From Deltaproteobacteria bacterium (GTDB taxonomy: Bacteria > Myxococcota_A > Polyangia > HGW-17 > SLPX01): 64,000 nucleotides of DNA. The DNA lies in contig JAGGXR010000014.1 of assembly GCA_021162935.1 (NCBI GenBank), positions 53,884-117,883 of the forward strand, in the 5' to 3' direction. The notes beneath the pieces are model-generated. The model saw only the letters and a list, made by a program, of their open reading frames with translations, was not told the DNA's origin and ran no database searches. The position numbers and the translations under genes were made by a program. Below, piece after piece: positions 18,018 through 27,058 of this stretch. Each line of letters begins with the position of its first letter. Within the stretch, counting starts at the first letter, position 1.

Positions 18018-20012
18018 ATGGCGGAAGATAGACATGAACTGACCGCTGTGGAGGTCCAGGTGGAGCGATACCGAGATGGGGCCATGCTTTCGGCGGTCCC
18101 GTCCGGTTTGCTCGGTCTGCTGACCATGACCAATGCGCTCTACCAGGCGTTTCACAAGGGCGCGGTGTTGTCCGGGCTCATCTTGCTGCTGGCTGGATAC
18201 GCCATGGCCTGGGGGGCCTGGATCGTGGCACGGCAGGGCCAAGCGCAGGGGCTGCGCGGCGTGACCGTTTCAACGGTCGGGGCCGCCGTGGCCTCGGTGC
18301 TGTTGGTTCTGGGGCACGGCTTCGGCAGACTCTCGGTCCGCTGGGACCTGATCGGGTCGTTCGTCTACCTGTCCGGCCCGGCTCTGCTCCTGTTGGCCTA
18401 CTGTCTGGCCTCGGCGGTGAGCGCCTGGGATGCGGGCGTGAAGGACGAGACGGAACTGAGGCGGGTGCCCCTGTCCACGTTTGCCACGGTCGAACGCAGC
18501 GTGCTGTACCTCGTGGAGATTTCCCTGCTCGTGACCTTCGTGGTGTTGCTCAACTGGTCCAAGACGCAACCGGGCCAGTACAAGCGATACGATCTGACGG
18601 CGCTCAAGCCGGGCCAGCGGGTCTATTCCCTTTCGCCCAAGACGAAGAAGGTGCTCGGTGCCCTGCACCAGGATGTTCAGGTCATCGTGTTCATGACGCC
18701 GCCGATGAGCCCGGATCAGGACTCTATTTACGAAGACGTCAAGGAACTGCTCACGAGGTTTGCCTCTCGTAGCACGCACATACGCGTGGAGTACATCGAC
18801 CTCCATCGTCAGCCGACGCGGGCCAAGGCTCTGGCTGCGAAGTATCGGCTCAACCTGGCCGACGCCACGAACATCGAATCAGGCATCGGAGGTCTGGTGG
18901 TGTTCGTGTCGGGCAACAAGCAGAAGTACGTCAAGGCCAACGATATGGCGAACTACGACTACGATCAGGCGCCTAACGGTCGGTACCATCAGAAAGTTAA
19001 GAGCTTCAAGGCCGAGGAGGCGTTTCTGAACGCCCTGCTCAATCTGACCCAGACGAGTCAGTCCAGAGTCTGTTTCTCCAAGGGCCACGGCGAGCCCGAT
19101 ATCGCCGGATACGGGGCGAACGCTATGGGATACGCGGCAGAGATGCTGCGTCGAGAGAACACGATCGTCGAGGCCGTGGGCAGGATCGGCAACGGAGTGC
19201 CCAAACGGTGCGACCTGTTCGCCGTGGTGGGGCCCAGGTTGGCCTTTTCCGATCGGGAGGCGGAAGCGGTGGACGGCTATCTGGCCGGTGGAGGTCGTCT
19301 CCTGTTCGTGCCGCAGACCGTCGATATCGTTGGGAACGTGCCCCACTTCGCCAAGAGCAGGCTGGAGGCCGTGCTGAAGAAGTATGGGGTCCGGGTGCAG
19401 GATGCCTATGCACTGGACCTGTCGCTCCGCACGACCCAACCCTTAATTTGGATTGCGGAAAAGACCTGGGGCAAGCATCCCATTGCCAAGGCGATGCAGG
19501 GGCATCGGGTGGTCCTGTATATGCCGCGGGTCCTGTCGCCCGAGGGAAGTCAGACCATCGACGCGGTGAGCCTGCTCGGGACCACGGCCAGCGACAAGTC
19601 CGCATGGGGTGAGACGGACCTGAGTCCGTTGGCCGACCCCCAGGCCCGCACCATCGCCGTCTACACGGACGGAACGGATCTCAAACCTCCCGTGTCCGTT
19701 GCCGTGGCCGCCACGTCCAAGGCCCGAGGCGGTTTTCGGGTGGTGGCCTTCGGATCCGTGGCGAATTTCATGAACCAGAGTCTGGATCCGAACCAGCCCG
19801 TGCAGGACTACTCGGCGGATTTCTTGCTCAATTCCGTGAACTGGCTCCTGGAAAGGGAGCAGCTCATTTCCCTGAGTCCTCGGACGCCTGAACGGATGAA
19901 GCTGGAGTTGAGCGCCAAGCAGGTGGGGCGGATTTTCCGGGTGGTGGTGCTCGGCATGCCGTTGTTCGCCATCTTGCTCGGACTCCTGGTTTGGTGGGTG
20001 CGGCGGAATTAG
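18018..20012 (+). CDS. GldG-family auxiliary protein of the ABC transporter
   Basis: A 664-aa protein. Several N-terminal membrane helices (to about residue 185) precede a large extracytoplasmic GldG-like domain (ABC-type uncharacterized transport family) beginning near YDLTALKPGQRVYSLSPKTK, with VQVIVFMTPP, RVCFSKGHGEPD and AGGGRLLFVPQTVD blocks. A final helix (VVLGMPLFAILLGLLVWWV) precedes a short basic end. GGGAGGTGA lies before the ATG. It sits between the permease and the DUF4340 gene in a four-gene operon and probably handles the extracytoplasmic side of transport. Confidence 0.88.
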   Translation: MAEDRHELTAVEVQVERYRDGAMLSAVPSGLLGLLTMTNALYQAFHKGAVLSGLILLLAGYAMAWGAWIVARQGQAQGLRGVTVSTVGAAVASVLLVLGHGFGRLSVRWDLIGSFVYLSGPALLLLAYCLASAVSAWDAGVKDETELRRVPLSTFATVERSVLYLVEISLLVTFVVLLNWSKTQPGQYKRYDLTALKPGQRVYSLSPKTKKVLGALHQDVQVIVFMTPPMSPDQDSIYEDVKELLTRFASRSTHIRVEYIDLHRQPTRAKALAAKYRLNLADATNIESGIGGLVVFVSGNKQKYVKANDMANYDYDQAPNGRYHQKVKSFKAEEAFLNALLNLTQTSQSRVCFSKGHGEPDIAGYGANAMGYAAEMLRRENTIVEAVGRIGNGVPKRCDLFAVVGPRLAFSDREAEAVDGYLAGGGRLLFVPQTVDIVGNVPHFAKSRLEAVLKKYGVRVQDAYALDLSLRTTQPLIWIAEKTWGKHPIAKAMQGHRVVLYMPRVLSPEGSQTIDAVSLLGTTASDKSAWGETDLSPLADPQARTIAVYTDGTDLKPPVSVAVAATSKARGGFRVVAFGSVANFMNQSLDPNQPVQDYSADFLLNSVNWLLEREQLISLSPRTPERMKLELSAKQVGRIFRVVVLGMPLFAILLGLLVWWVRRN

Positions 20013-20138
20013 TGCTGGCGGAAGCGGCGCACGCACGGAAACAGCGCACGCACGGATGCGGCGCGCACATTGGGCATGGCTTTGCGCGCAAGAGCGAGGC
20101 TTTCGCTCGTGAGGAAACCTCGGTGACGGAGGTGGCAG

Positions 20139-22409
20139 ATGAAGTACATGAGCACGGCCATCGTGGCGATCTTGACAATGGTGATGGCGGTTTACGCATT
20201 CGTCCACAAGGGAACGAAAAAGAGCGGTCAGCAGGCTCGTGACCGGGTGTTCGCCGGGTTCAAGGCCAAGAAGGGGACGGCGGTCACGCTGGTGCAAAAG
20301 TCCGGGACCATTCGAATCGTGAAGAAAAAAAGCCGATGGACCATCGTGGAGCCAGCGCGCTATCCAGCGGACGGCGAGGCCGTCGATGCGTTCTTGTCCG
20401 ACCTGGAGATGATGACCGTTTCGCGACGTCTGACCGGGGTCACGTCGAAACCGGAGTATGGCGTCGGACATCCGGCTGTGACCGTCCGCGTCGAAGGTGT
20501 CCTGCCGAGCGGAAAAACGGCGGTGCTCGAAATTGGCAAGGTTGATGCCGTGGGTCGCAGCCTATACGTCCGGGTTGGGGGCAGCCGCGATGTGCTCGTG
20601 GTGGACAAGGCGGTGCTCAGTTCCGCTGACAAGGGCCTCGACGCCTGGCGGAGCCACAGCGCACTGGATGTGGACGACGTGAAGGTCACCGATTTATCCT
20701 GGAGGAAGGGGGGGGAGGTGGTGCATCTCCATCGCAAGTCGCCTTCGACCCCGTTTTTCTTGGTCGATGCCCAGGGAAAGTCCTTGTGCCGGGCCCAGAA
20801 GGACACGGCGGACGACGTGGTGCGTCGGGTGGCGGACCTGCGGATCATCCGTTTCCTTCCCGCTTCTTCCAAATTGGATGAGTCCAAGGCGCAGATCGTC
20901 ATCCATGTGAAGGCAGGCGGAACGGTCGGTCTGCTCGTGGGCGGGGCCTGTGCGGTCGGCGGCAAGGCGTACGACGGCGAACTGGTCGCCTCCAGCACGG
21001 GACCGGGATCGGTCGTGTTCTGCGTGAAGAAGCGGGACGTGGACATGATTGCCCGGCCCGAACGCCAGTTGAGGGACATCAAGCTGTTGTCCTTGACCGC
21101 GGACCAACTCTCACGAATCGAGATTCGATCGGGAAATTCCGTTTTGGTGGTGGCCGACGACAAGGGCTGGAAGATCGTGCAGCCCAAACTGCCCAAGGGG
21201 CAGGATGAATCCGGCATGGGGCGCATTTCCAAGTTCATCGATGACGTCCAGGCCTTCACGGTGCTGGGCTTCATCCGTCCAGGGACCGAGTCTGCCACGG
21301 GCGGGGCTACCGTCCGACCAGCGTATGGCCTGGACAAGCCGACGGCGACGCTGACGCTCAAGACGGTAGACGGTCGTGAGGAGATCTTGGACATCGGGTC
21401 AGAGCAAGGCCAGAATCTGTACGTGCGCCGTCGGGGCGAGCAGGATGTGTTGACCGTCTACAAGGAACTCAAAGGCGCCATTTTACCCAATGTCCTGGCC
21501 TTTCGCAATCTCCAGGTCCTATCCTTCGACCAGATGAATCTAAAGACGATCAGCGTGAACTCGAACGGAGAGACCGAGGTCGCGCAGCAGAAAGAGGGGC
21601 GTTGGCGGCTCGTACGACCCGTTGCGATGGACGCGGACGGCGATACCATGGAGTCGATTCTGCGAGACGTCACGAACCTGCGGGCGGACCGGTTCGTGTC
21701 TGCGAAGGCTCGTCCCATCCATGGTTTTTCTGGCCCCATGACGCGCACCTGGACCTTCAAAGTGAAGGCCGATGCATCGAATGGCGCGGACGCACAGAGC
21801 AACGGGAATGCGGGCGCGGCGGGTGTGGCCAAGGCGGCCAAGGCGGCCAAGGCGGCTGGGAAGGCGCAGAACGTGACCACATACGTTCTGCAAGTAGGGG
21901 AAAACTTGGCCTCTGGTGACGGCTGCTACGCGCGTAGCCTGTCGGGGGACAGGTCGGTGTTCGTGTTGCCTGTGTCGGTCTGCACGGACCTACGCAAGAG
22001 GCTTGCAGACCGCAAGTTTGGCGGTGCCTCCCCGTCCAACGTCCGGGCCGTCGCCTACGTAGGACCGAAGGGAAGCTTCGAGTTGGAAAAGAAAGGGCCT
22101 TCCTGGTACGCCAAGGCAGGACCCAAGGTGGACGACGCCAAGGTCGAGTCCATGTTGACCGGGGTCCAGGCGTTGCGAGCCTCAGAAGTAGTGGGCTACC
22201 GAACGGCGGGTCCTGCCGAGGGTACGGCCAAACCCTATCTGCGCGTGACGGTCACGACGATGGATGGCAAGGCGCAGATCGTGGTCGTTGGGTCCGAGTA
22301 CCGTCGAAACGGCAAGCTTCAGGGGCGGTATGCCTGGTTGGAGGGTCGCAAGGTCTTGTACGTGGTCGCTCCCTATGCGCTGGGGAGCCTGGAGAAACTG
22401 AGTTTCTGA
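20139..22409 (+). CDS. DUF4340-domain protein of the Gld-type operon
   Basis: A 756-aa protein with a single N-terminal membrane anchor (YMSTAIVAILTMVMAVYAFV) and a long extracytoplasmic region with at least three repeats of the DUF4340 type. In each, an IRIVKKKSRWTIVEPARYPAD-like strand pair is followed by LEIGK...LYVRVGGSRDVLVV. An Ala/Lys-rich insertion (AAKAAKAAKAAGKAQ) lies near residue 570. DUF4340 proteins regularly follow GldG-like genes, as here. GGAGGT precedes the ATG. The 126-bp gap after the GldG-like gene is the largest in the operon. Function is unknown; a structural partner of the transporter is likely. Confidence 0.85.
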   Translation: MKYMSTAIVAILTMVMAVYAFVHKGTKKSGQQARDRVFAGFKAKKGTAVTLVQKSGTIRIVKKKSRWTIVEPARYPADGEAVDAFLSDLEMMTVSRRLTGVTSKPEYGVGHPAVTVRVEGVLPSGKTAVLEIGKVDAVGRSLYVRVGGSRDVLVVDKAVLSSADKGLDAWRSHSALDVDDVKVTDLSWRKGGEVVHLHRKSPSTPFFLVDAQGKSLCRAQKDTADDVVRRVADLRIIRFLPASSKLDESKAQIVIHVKAGGTVGLLVGGACAVGGKAYDGELVASSTGPGSVVFCVKKRDVDMIARPERQLRDIKLLSLTADQLSRIEIRSGNSVLVVADDKGWKIVQPKLPKGQDESGMGRISKFIDDVQAFTVLGFIRPGTESATGGATVRPAYGLDKPTATLTLKTVDGREEILDIGSEQGQNLYVRRRGEQDVLTVYKELKGAILPNVLAFRNLQVLSFDQMNLKTISVNSNGETEVAQQKEGRWRLVRPVAMDADGDTMESILRDVTNLRADRFVSAKARPIHGFSGPMTRTWTFKVKADASNGADAQSNGNAGAAGVAKAAKAAKAAGKAQNVTTYVLQVGENLASGDGCYARSLSGDRSVFVLPVSVCTDLRKRLADRKFGGASPSNVRAVAYVGPKGSFELEKKGPSWYAKAGPKVDDAKVESMLTGVQALRASEVVGYRTAGPAEGTAKPYLRVTVTTMDGKAQIVVVGSEYRRNGKLQGRYAWLEGRKVLYVVAPYALGSLEKLSF

Positions 22410-22639
22410 CGCCAGCCCGCGCAGCAGGGCCATTGATACAGGCCTGCTCGGCGTCCCCGCCTGAGCGCGTCAAAGGCGCACCAGGAGGGCCGCCTCGGGT
22501 TCGGAAATCACGCTGGACAGAGAAGCCCGACGGCTCGACGAGCCCTACCTGCACGACAAACTAGTCGTACAGGTGCGGGACATGAACCGCGGCAAGATGC
22601 TCTCGCCGGTGGGCTTGCCTTGCGGCGTGCACGTCGCCG

Positions 22640-22860
22640 GTAACGGGAGGTACGTGCAGCTACGCGGTGATGGACAATGTGTATGGGACCGGGGATGGCT
22701 GCGGCACGGGCCGGACCATGGCGGTGTGCAGCAAGCCCGCGGGCAACACTGCGCAGGGGCTCTGTGCGACATGGCTGGGAACGTATGGGAGTGGGTACAG
22801 GACTGGTACCACCGAACGACGTTATTACGTCTTGCAGACGTCACAACAATGCCATATTAA
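22640..22860 (+). pseudogene. Formylglycine-generating-enzyme (SUMF1) fragment, frameshifted
   Basis: In one frame the sequence reads GGTCSYAVMDNVYGTGDGCGT...AVCSKPAGNTAQGLC, and after a one-base shift near 22765 it continues CDMAGNVWEWVQDWYH. Together these are the conserved C-terminal blocks of the FGE-sulfatase family. The N-terminal two thirds are absent, the frame is broken, and the sequence stops matching after DWYH. It is therefore a remnant. Many myxobacterial secreted proteins carry this domain. It lies at the left edge of the SNF2/SWIM island. Confidence 0.8.
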
Positions 22861-22900
22861 AAGCGGGTTTGGAGAATGTTGAGAGAACAGAGGCAAGGAC

Positions 22901-24274
22901 TTGGCCAGGAAGAAGACGAAGCGCCGCAGCAAGAAGCCGAGACGCCGCAGCGTGATCGATGTCCCGGTTCGCCAGTCTCGAACGCCGCAGGACGACAGGC
23001 TTTCCGAGATCATTAAGGAGATGGCGCTGCAGGTGCTGAAGGACATCGCAGCAATCCCGTCGGCACCCGCGGCCCAGGCTACGCTGCTGCTCGCCAGCGT
23101 CGCCTGGAACTGCGCCATCGGCGACAACAGCATGCGCGAGAAGCATCGGGAGCTTATCGACCAGATCGACTGGGAGGGCATGACGCCTTGGGAAGAGTTG
23201 CGAAGCAGCGACACCGAACAGCTCATCACCGAACTCGTGGATTTCAAGCGTGAGCACTACCCGAATGATCTTCGCCGCGTTGTCGCAACCGAGATGAGCC
23301 CGGAAGGAAATGTCCTTGTTCACTGGACCGAGCCCGACAAGGTCGTCGCCGCTCCCTTCAGCGCTTCACGCGCGATGGCCACACCGAAGAGAGCAAAGCG
23401 CCGCCCCATCGCAGACAAGCTCGTCAAGAAGATGAACAGATACGTGAGGGGCAAGGTCGTCGACCTTCAAGCAGTGATGGCCGGGCGGAAGAACGCCGAG
23501 GAGCTGCAAAAGACGGTGGCGACCCGGGAGGATCTGGCCGACTTGCACCCAGCCCACGCGATTTACGTCTATGCCCAGAACCAGACCTCGGTCATGTCCG
23601 AGCAGCTCATCGCGTTCAGGGAGATGGACCGCTTCGACAAGCTCATCTCCAAGGCCGAAGAGGAATACATGCCCAGCGGGCCGCCCATGAGCCCGCTGAC
23701 GCCCTCGTTCTTCACCTGCTGGGCGTTCTTCGATGCCTGCGTCGGTCTCGGCGAGGAGACCATCGCGACCACGACCATGGCGGTGGGATCCGCCTTCGGC
23801 ATGCACGACGAGCTGGTGCGGGTGATCGGCTTGATGCAGGACTCCAGAATGGCCGTGTACGCACACGAAGGTACGGATAAGGACAGGATTGTGCTTCGTG
23901 AACTCGTCACCAACAACGTGTGTAAGACCATCTGCCCGTCGGGGTACAGGGGACGCCGAGGCGAGCTGTGGTACGCCCGCGTGCTCCCTCCCCCCGTGCC
24001 AGAGTTGGAAGAGCATGTGGTCTTCACGACCCCCTACCTGTTGATCGAGCCGGGCGAGCGCGAGTGGCTTGCCTACTTCCAAAGAACTCTGCCCGACGCA
24101 CCGACCCAGGACCGCATCGCGGCCTACGAACACCACATGAAGTTCGGGCCCGCTCGCGACTATTGGTCCGAGTTCGTGCTCGAGGGGTACGTGAACCATC
24201 GCTCTGACGTCATTTTTCTCAGAGGCCTGCCCGACGTACCCGAGAGCCGGCCGCACTCGACCGTGAACATCTGA
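22901..24274 (+). CDS. Unrecognised protein, first gene of the SNF2-SWIM module
   Basis: A 457-aa protein I do not recognise. The start is TTG at 22901, the first possible start after an in-frame stop, with GAGG 7 nt upstream. The N-terminus is very basic (ARKKTKRRSKKPRRRS), suggesting nucleic-acid contact. The rest is soluble, helical, with a mildly acidic C-terminal half. A Cys-containing FFTCWAFFDACVG stretch lies in the middle; no enzyme motif is visible. Its stop overlaps the SNF2 helicase ATG by one base (TGATG), so the two are translationally coupled and probably act together. It could be an accessory or sensing subunit; that is inference. Confidence 0.75.
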   Translation: MARKKTKRRSKKPRRRSVIDVPVRQSRTPQDDRLSEIIKEMALQVLKDIAAIPSAPAAQATLLLASVAWNCAIGDNSMREKHRELIDQIDWEGMTPWEELRSSDTEQLITELVDFKREHYPNDLRRVVATEMSPEGNVLVHWTEPDKVVAAPFSASRAMATPKRAKRRPIADKLVKKMNRYVRGKVVDLQAVMAGRKNAEELQKTVATREDLADLHPAHAIYVYAQNQTSVMSEQLIAFREMDRFDKLISKAEEEYMPSGPPMSPLTPSFFTCWAFFDACVGLGEETIATTTMAVGSAFGMHDELVRVIGLMQDSRMAVYAHEGTDKDRIVLRELVTNNVCKTICPSGYRGRRGELWYARVLPPPVPELEEHVVFTTPYLLIEPGEREWLAYFQRTLPDAPTQDRIAAYEHHMKFGPARDYWSEFVLEGYVNHRSDVIFLRGLPDVPESRPHSTVNI

Positions 24275-27006
24275 TGGGCCAGCTCTCCCTCGATAGCGCC
24301 CTGGGCGGCGGTGAAACCCTCGTTTGTCGGCTGACACCGAGCGGACGCATAGACGTCCAGCCCGGATCGCCTAAGGACGGTCCGCTTCTTCCGGCCAGGG
24401 CTGCCGGACAGATCATCGAGGCTTTCAGTGTCGGTCGTGGAAACGGCGTATTGCACCTCGGCGCGGCAGAGCTTTCGACCGATCTTCCTCCGTCGCTTTC
24501 GTACTGGCGCGATGTTGGTCGAGGTTTCGTCGGCCGGGTGTGCGCTGCACTCGATCCGACCGACCCGAAGTCTCTCGTCATTCCCGACCCGGACCCGGAC
24601 GAACTCGCGTCCTTGGTCCAGGCCGTGCCGCCCATGCAGGGGGCCGAGCTTCTCGATGCTGCGCTCCTCGTCGACATCTGGTGCGACATGGGCGTGGCGC
24701 TTACAGCCGAAGCCAAGGGTTTCAAAGATGGGGTCCAGGGGTACCTGAAGAAGCACAGCTCGGTCTGGAATGTGGTGGGCCGGGTCTGCTTCCATCTCGC
24801 CGAGAACAAGCGCGACCCCGAGTACCCCTTCGCCTTCATCGCCACCTATGTTCACAAGGTCTCCAAACAGGCCAAACCGCAGCACCTGCCGCTGGGCCGA
24901 GCGCTGAAGGAGTATGCCGGTGCCAAGAACCGCCAGAAGCTGCTCGCTTTGCTGGCGCCTCTCTCCCGCGCGGCCGAAAAGAGCGAGTTCATCCGCGAGC
25001 TTGTCGAGGCCGGCGATATCTACCATCCGCTCTCCTGGACTCCCGAGGATGCTCACCGGTTCCTGTGTGAGATCGTGCTGTACGAGCAGGCCGGGATCGT
25101 GGTGCGCATACCCGACTGGTGGAGCGCCAAGAACAGGTCTCGGCCCAAGGTCTCCGTGTCGGTGGGAGGCAAGGCTCCCTCGACCCTGGGTATGGCAGCT
25201 CTGCTGGACTTCGATGTCGGCCTCACCCTGGACGGAACAAGGCTCACCAAGCCGGAGATCGAGGAGTTGCTCGCGTCCAGCCACGGCCTGGTGCTGATCA
25301 AGGGTAAGTGGGTCGAGGTGGACCGCGACAAGCTCTCGCAGGTTCTCGACCAGTGGCGCGACGTGCAGAAGCAGGCGCAGGCCGGTGGCGTCAGCTTCGG
25401 CGAGGTCATGCGCATGCTCTCCGGCGCCCAGCTAGGCAGTGATGACGAGGGCAAGGAAGACGCGCGGCCGGAATGGTCGGAGGTCATCGCCGGCAAGTGG
25501 CTCTCCTCCAGGCTCGATGCGCTCCGCTCGCCCGAGTTGCGCGAGGATGTCGAGGCCAACGCGGGCCTCGATGCCGAGCTGCGCCCCTACCAGAAGCACG
25601 GGGTTCAATGGCTACAAACCCTGCGCGGCCTCGAACTCGGCGGCTGCCTGGCCGACGACATGGGCCTGGGCAAGACAATCCAGGTGCTCGGCGTCCTCAA
25701 CATGAGCAGACTCCACCAGGAAAAAGGCACGGACCTGTTGGTGGTGCCGGCCTCACTGGTGGACAACTGGCGCCTCGAGATCGAGCGCTTCGCTCCAAAG
25801 TTGAAGGTGCTCATCGCCCACCCCTCGCGGATCCCTTCTGCCGAGCTGAAGAAGCTCTCGAAGAAGCGTGTGGATGCCCACCACGCCGTGATCACGACTT
25901 ACGGTACGGCCATGCGCACGGGGTGGATGAAGGAGTATCCCTGGCGCAACGTGATCCTCGACGAGGCCCAGGCCATCAAGAACCCGGGCGCCAAGCAGAC
26001 CAAGGCGGTCAAGACCATGCCGTCCAAGTGGCGCCTGGCGCTGACGGGCACGCCGGTCGAAAACCGTCTTGGGGATCTGTGGTCCATCTTCGACTTCTTG
26101 AATCCCGGTCTCCTCGGCTCGGCCAAGGCGTTCAACGGGTTCTGCAAGTCCATGGCGAAGAGCAGGCAGGGCTATGCCCCGCTGCGCCGGCTGGTTCAGC
26201 CCTACATTCTGCGCCGCCTCAAGACCGACAAGAAGGTCATCGCCGATCTGCCCGACAAAACCGAGGTCACCGCTCACTGCCTGCTTAGCAAGCGCCAGGC
26301 CGCCCTGTACCAACAGTCCGTCGACGAGATGAAGAGGGCCATCGAGGAACTCGATGGTATCGAGCGGCGCGGCGTGGTCCTGGCCTTCCTGATGCGCTTC
26401 AAGCAGATCTGCAACCACCCGTCTCAGTGGCTGGGTGACGGCGCCTACGAGCCGGGGGATAGCGGCAAGTTTTCACGGCTGCGAGAGCTTTGCGAATCCA
26501 TCGCCGCCAGGCAGGACAAGGTGTTGGTGTTCACCCAGTTCCGCGAGATGACCGAGCCGCTGTCAGGCTCCCTGGCCGAGGTCTTCGGCCAGAGCGGCCT
26601 CGTGCTGCACGGCGGTACGCCGGTGAAAAAACGCCAGGGATTGGTCAAGCGCTTCCAGGAGGATGACCGCGTGCCCTTCATGGTGCTCTCGCTCAAGGCC
26701 GGTGGCACCGGGCTCAACCTGACCGCGGCCTCGCACGTGATCCACTTCGACCGGTGGTGGAACCCGGCCGTGGAGAACCAGGCCACGGATCGCGCCTTCC
26801 GCATTGGGCAGAAGAAGAACGTGCTGGTGCACAAGTTCGTCTGCCGGGGCACGGTGGAGGAGCGTATCGACGAGCTGATCGCGGGCAAGCAGAAGCTCTC
26901 CGACGAGGTGCTCTCTCATGGTGCCGAGTCATCCTTGACGGAGATGAGCAACGAGGAGCTGATATCGATGGTGTCGCTCGACCTGAGCAGCGCCGTGGAG
27001 GGATAG
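24274..27006 (+). CDS. SNF2-family helicase/ATPase
   Basis: A 910-aa SNF2-type DNA translocase. The first about 420 residues match the general layout of bacterial SNF2 proteins with an associated N-terminal domain. The motor follows: LADDMGLGKTIQVLG (Walker A Lys about 467), VILDEAQAIKN (DEAQ about 563-566), LTGTPVENRLGDLWSIFDF, KVLVFTQFREM, GGTGLNLTAASHVIHFDRWWNP and QATDRAFRIGQ (about 836-846). All ATPase motifs are intact. Such enzymes move on double-stranded DNA and remodel protein-DNA complexes. In many bacteria this helicase type is encoded next to a SWIM zinc-finger protein, as here. Confidence 0.95.
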   Translation: MGQLSLDSALGGGETLVCRLTPSGRIDVQPGSPKDGPLLPARAAGQIIEAFSVGRGNGVLHLGAAELSTDLPPSLSYWRDVGRGFVGRVCAALDPTDPKSLVIPDPDPDELASLVQAVPPMQGAELLDAALLVDIWCDMGVALTAEAKGFKDGVQGYLKKHSSVWNVVGRVCFHLAENKRDPEYPFAFIATYVHKVSKQAKPQHLPLGRALKEYAGAKNRQKLLALLAPLSRAAEKSEFIRELVEAGDIYHPLSWTPEDAHRFLCEIVLYEQAGIVVRIPDWWSAKNRSRPKVSVSVGGKAPSTLGMAALLDFDVGLTLDGTRLTKPEIEELLASSHGLVLIKGKWVEVDRDKLSQVLDQWRDVQKQAQAGGVSFGEVMRMLSGAQLGSDDEGKEDARPEWSEVIAGKWLSSRLDALRSPELREDVEANAGLDAELRPYQKHGVQWLQTLRGLELGGCLADDMGLGKTIQVLGVLNMSRLHQEKGTDLLVVPASLVDNWRLEIERFAPKLKVLIAHPSRIPSAELKKLSKKRVDAHHAVITTYGTAMRTGWMKEYPWRNVILDEAQAIKNPGAKQTKAVKTMPSKWRLALTGTPVENRLGDLWSIFDFLNPGLLGSAKAFNGFCKSMAKSRQGYAPLRRLVQPYILRRLKTDKKVIADLPDKTEVTAHCLLSKRQAALYQQSVDEMKRAIEELDGIERRGVVLAFLMRFKQICNHPSQWLGDGAYEPGDSGKFSRLRELCESIAARQDKVLVFTQFREMTEPLSGSLAEVFGQSGLVLHGGTPVKKRQGLVKRFQEDDRVPFMVLSLKAGGTGLNLTAASHVIHFDRWWNPAVENQATDRAFRIGQKKNVLVHKFVCRGTVEERIDELIAGKQKLSDEVLSHGAESSLTEMSNEELISMVSLDLSSAVEG

Positions 27007-27058
27007 ACGAACCGGACGAGCTTCGAATCGTCATTTCTATGAAGTACGAGGTGAGACC

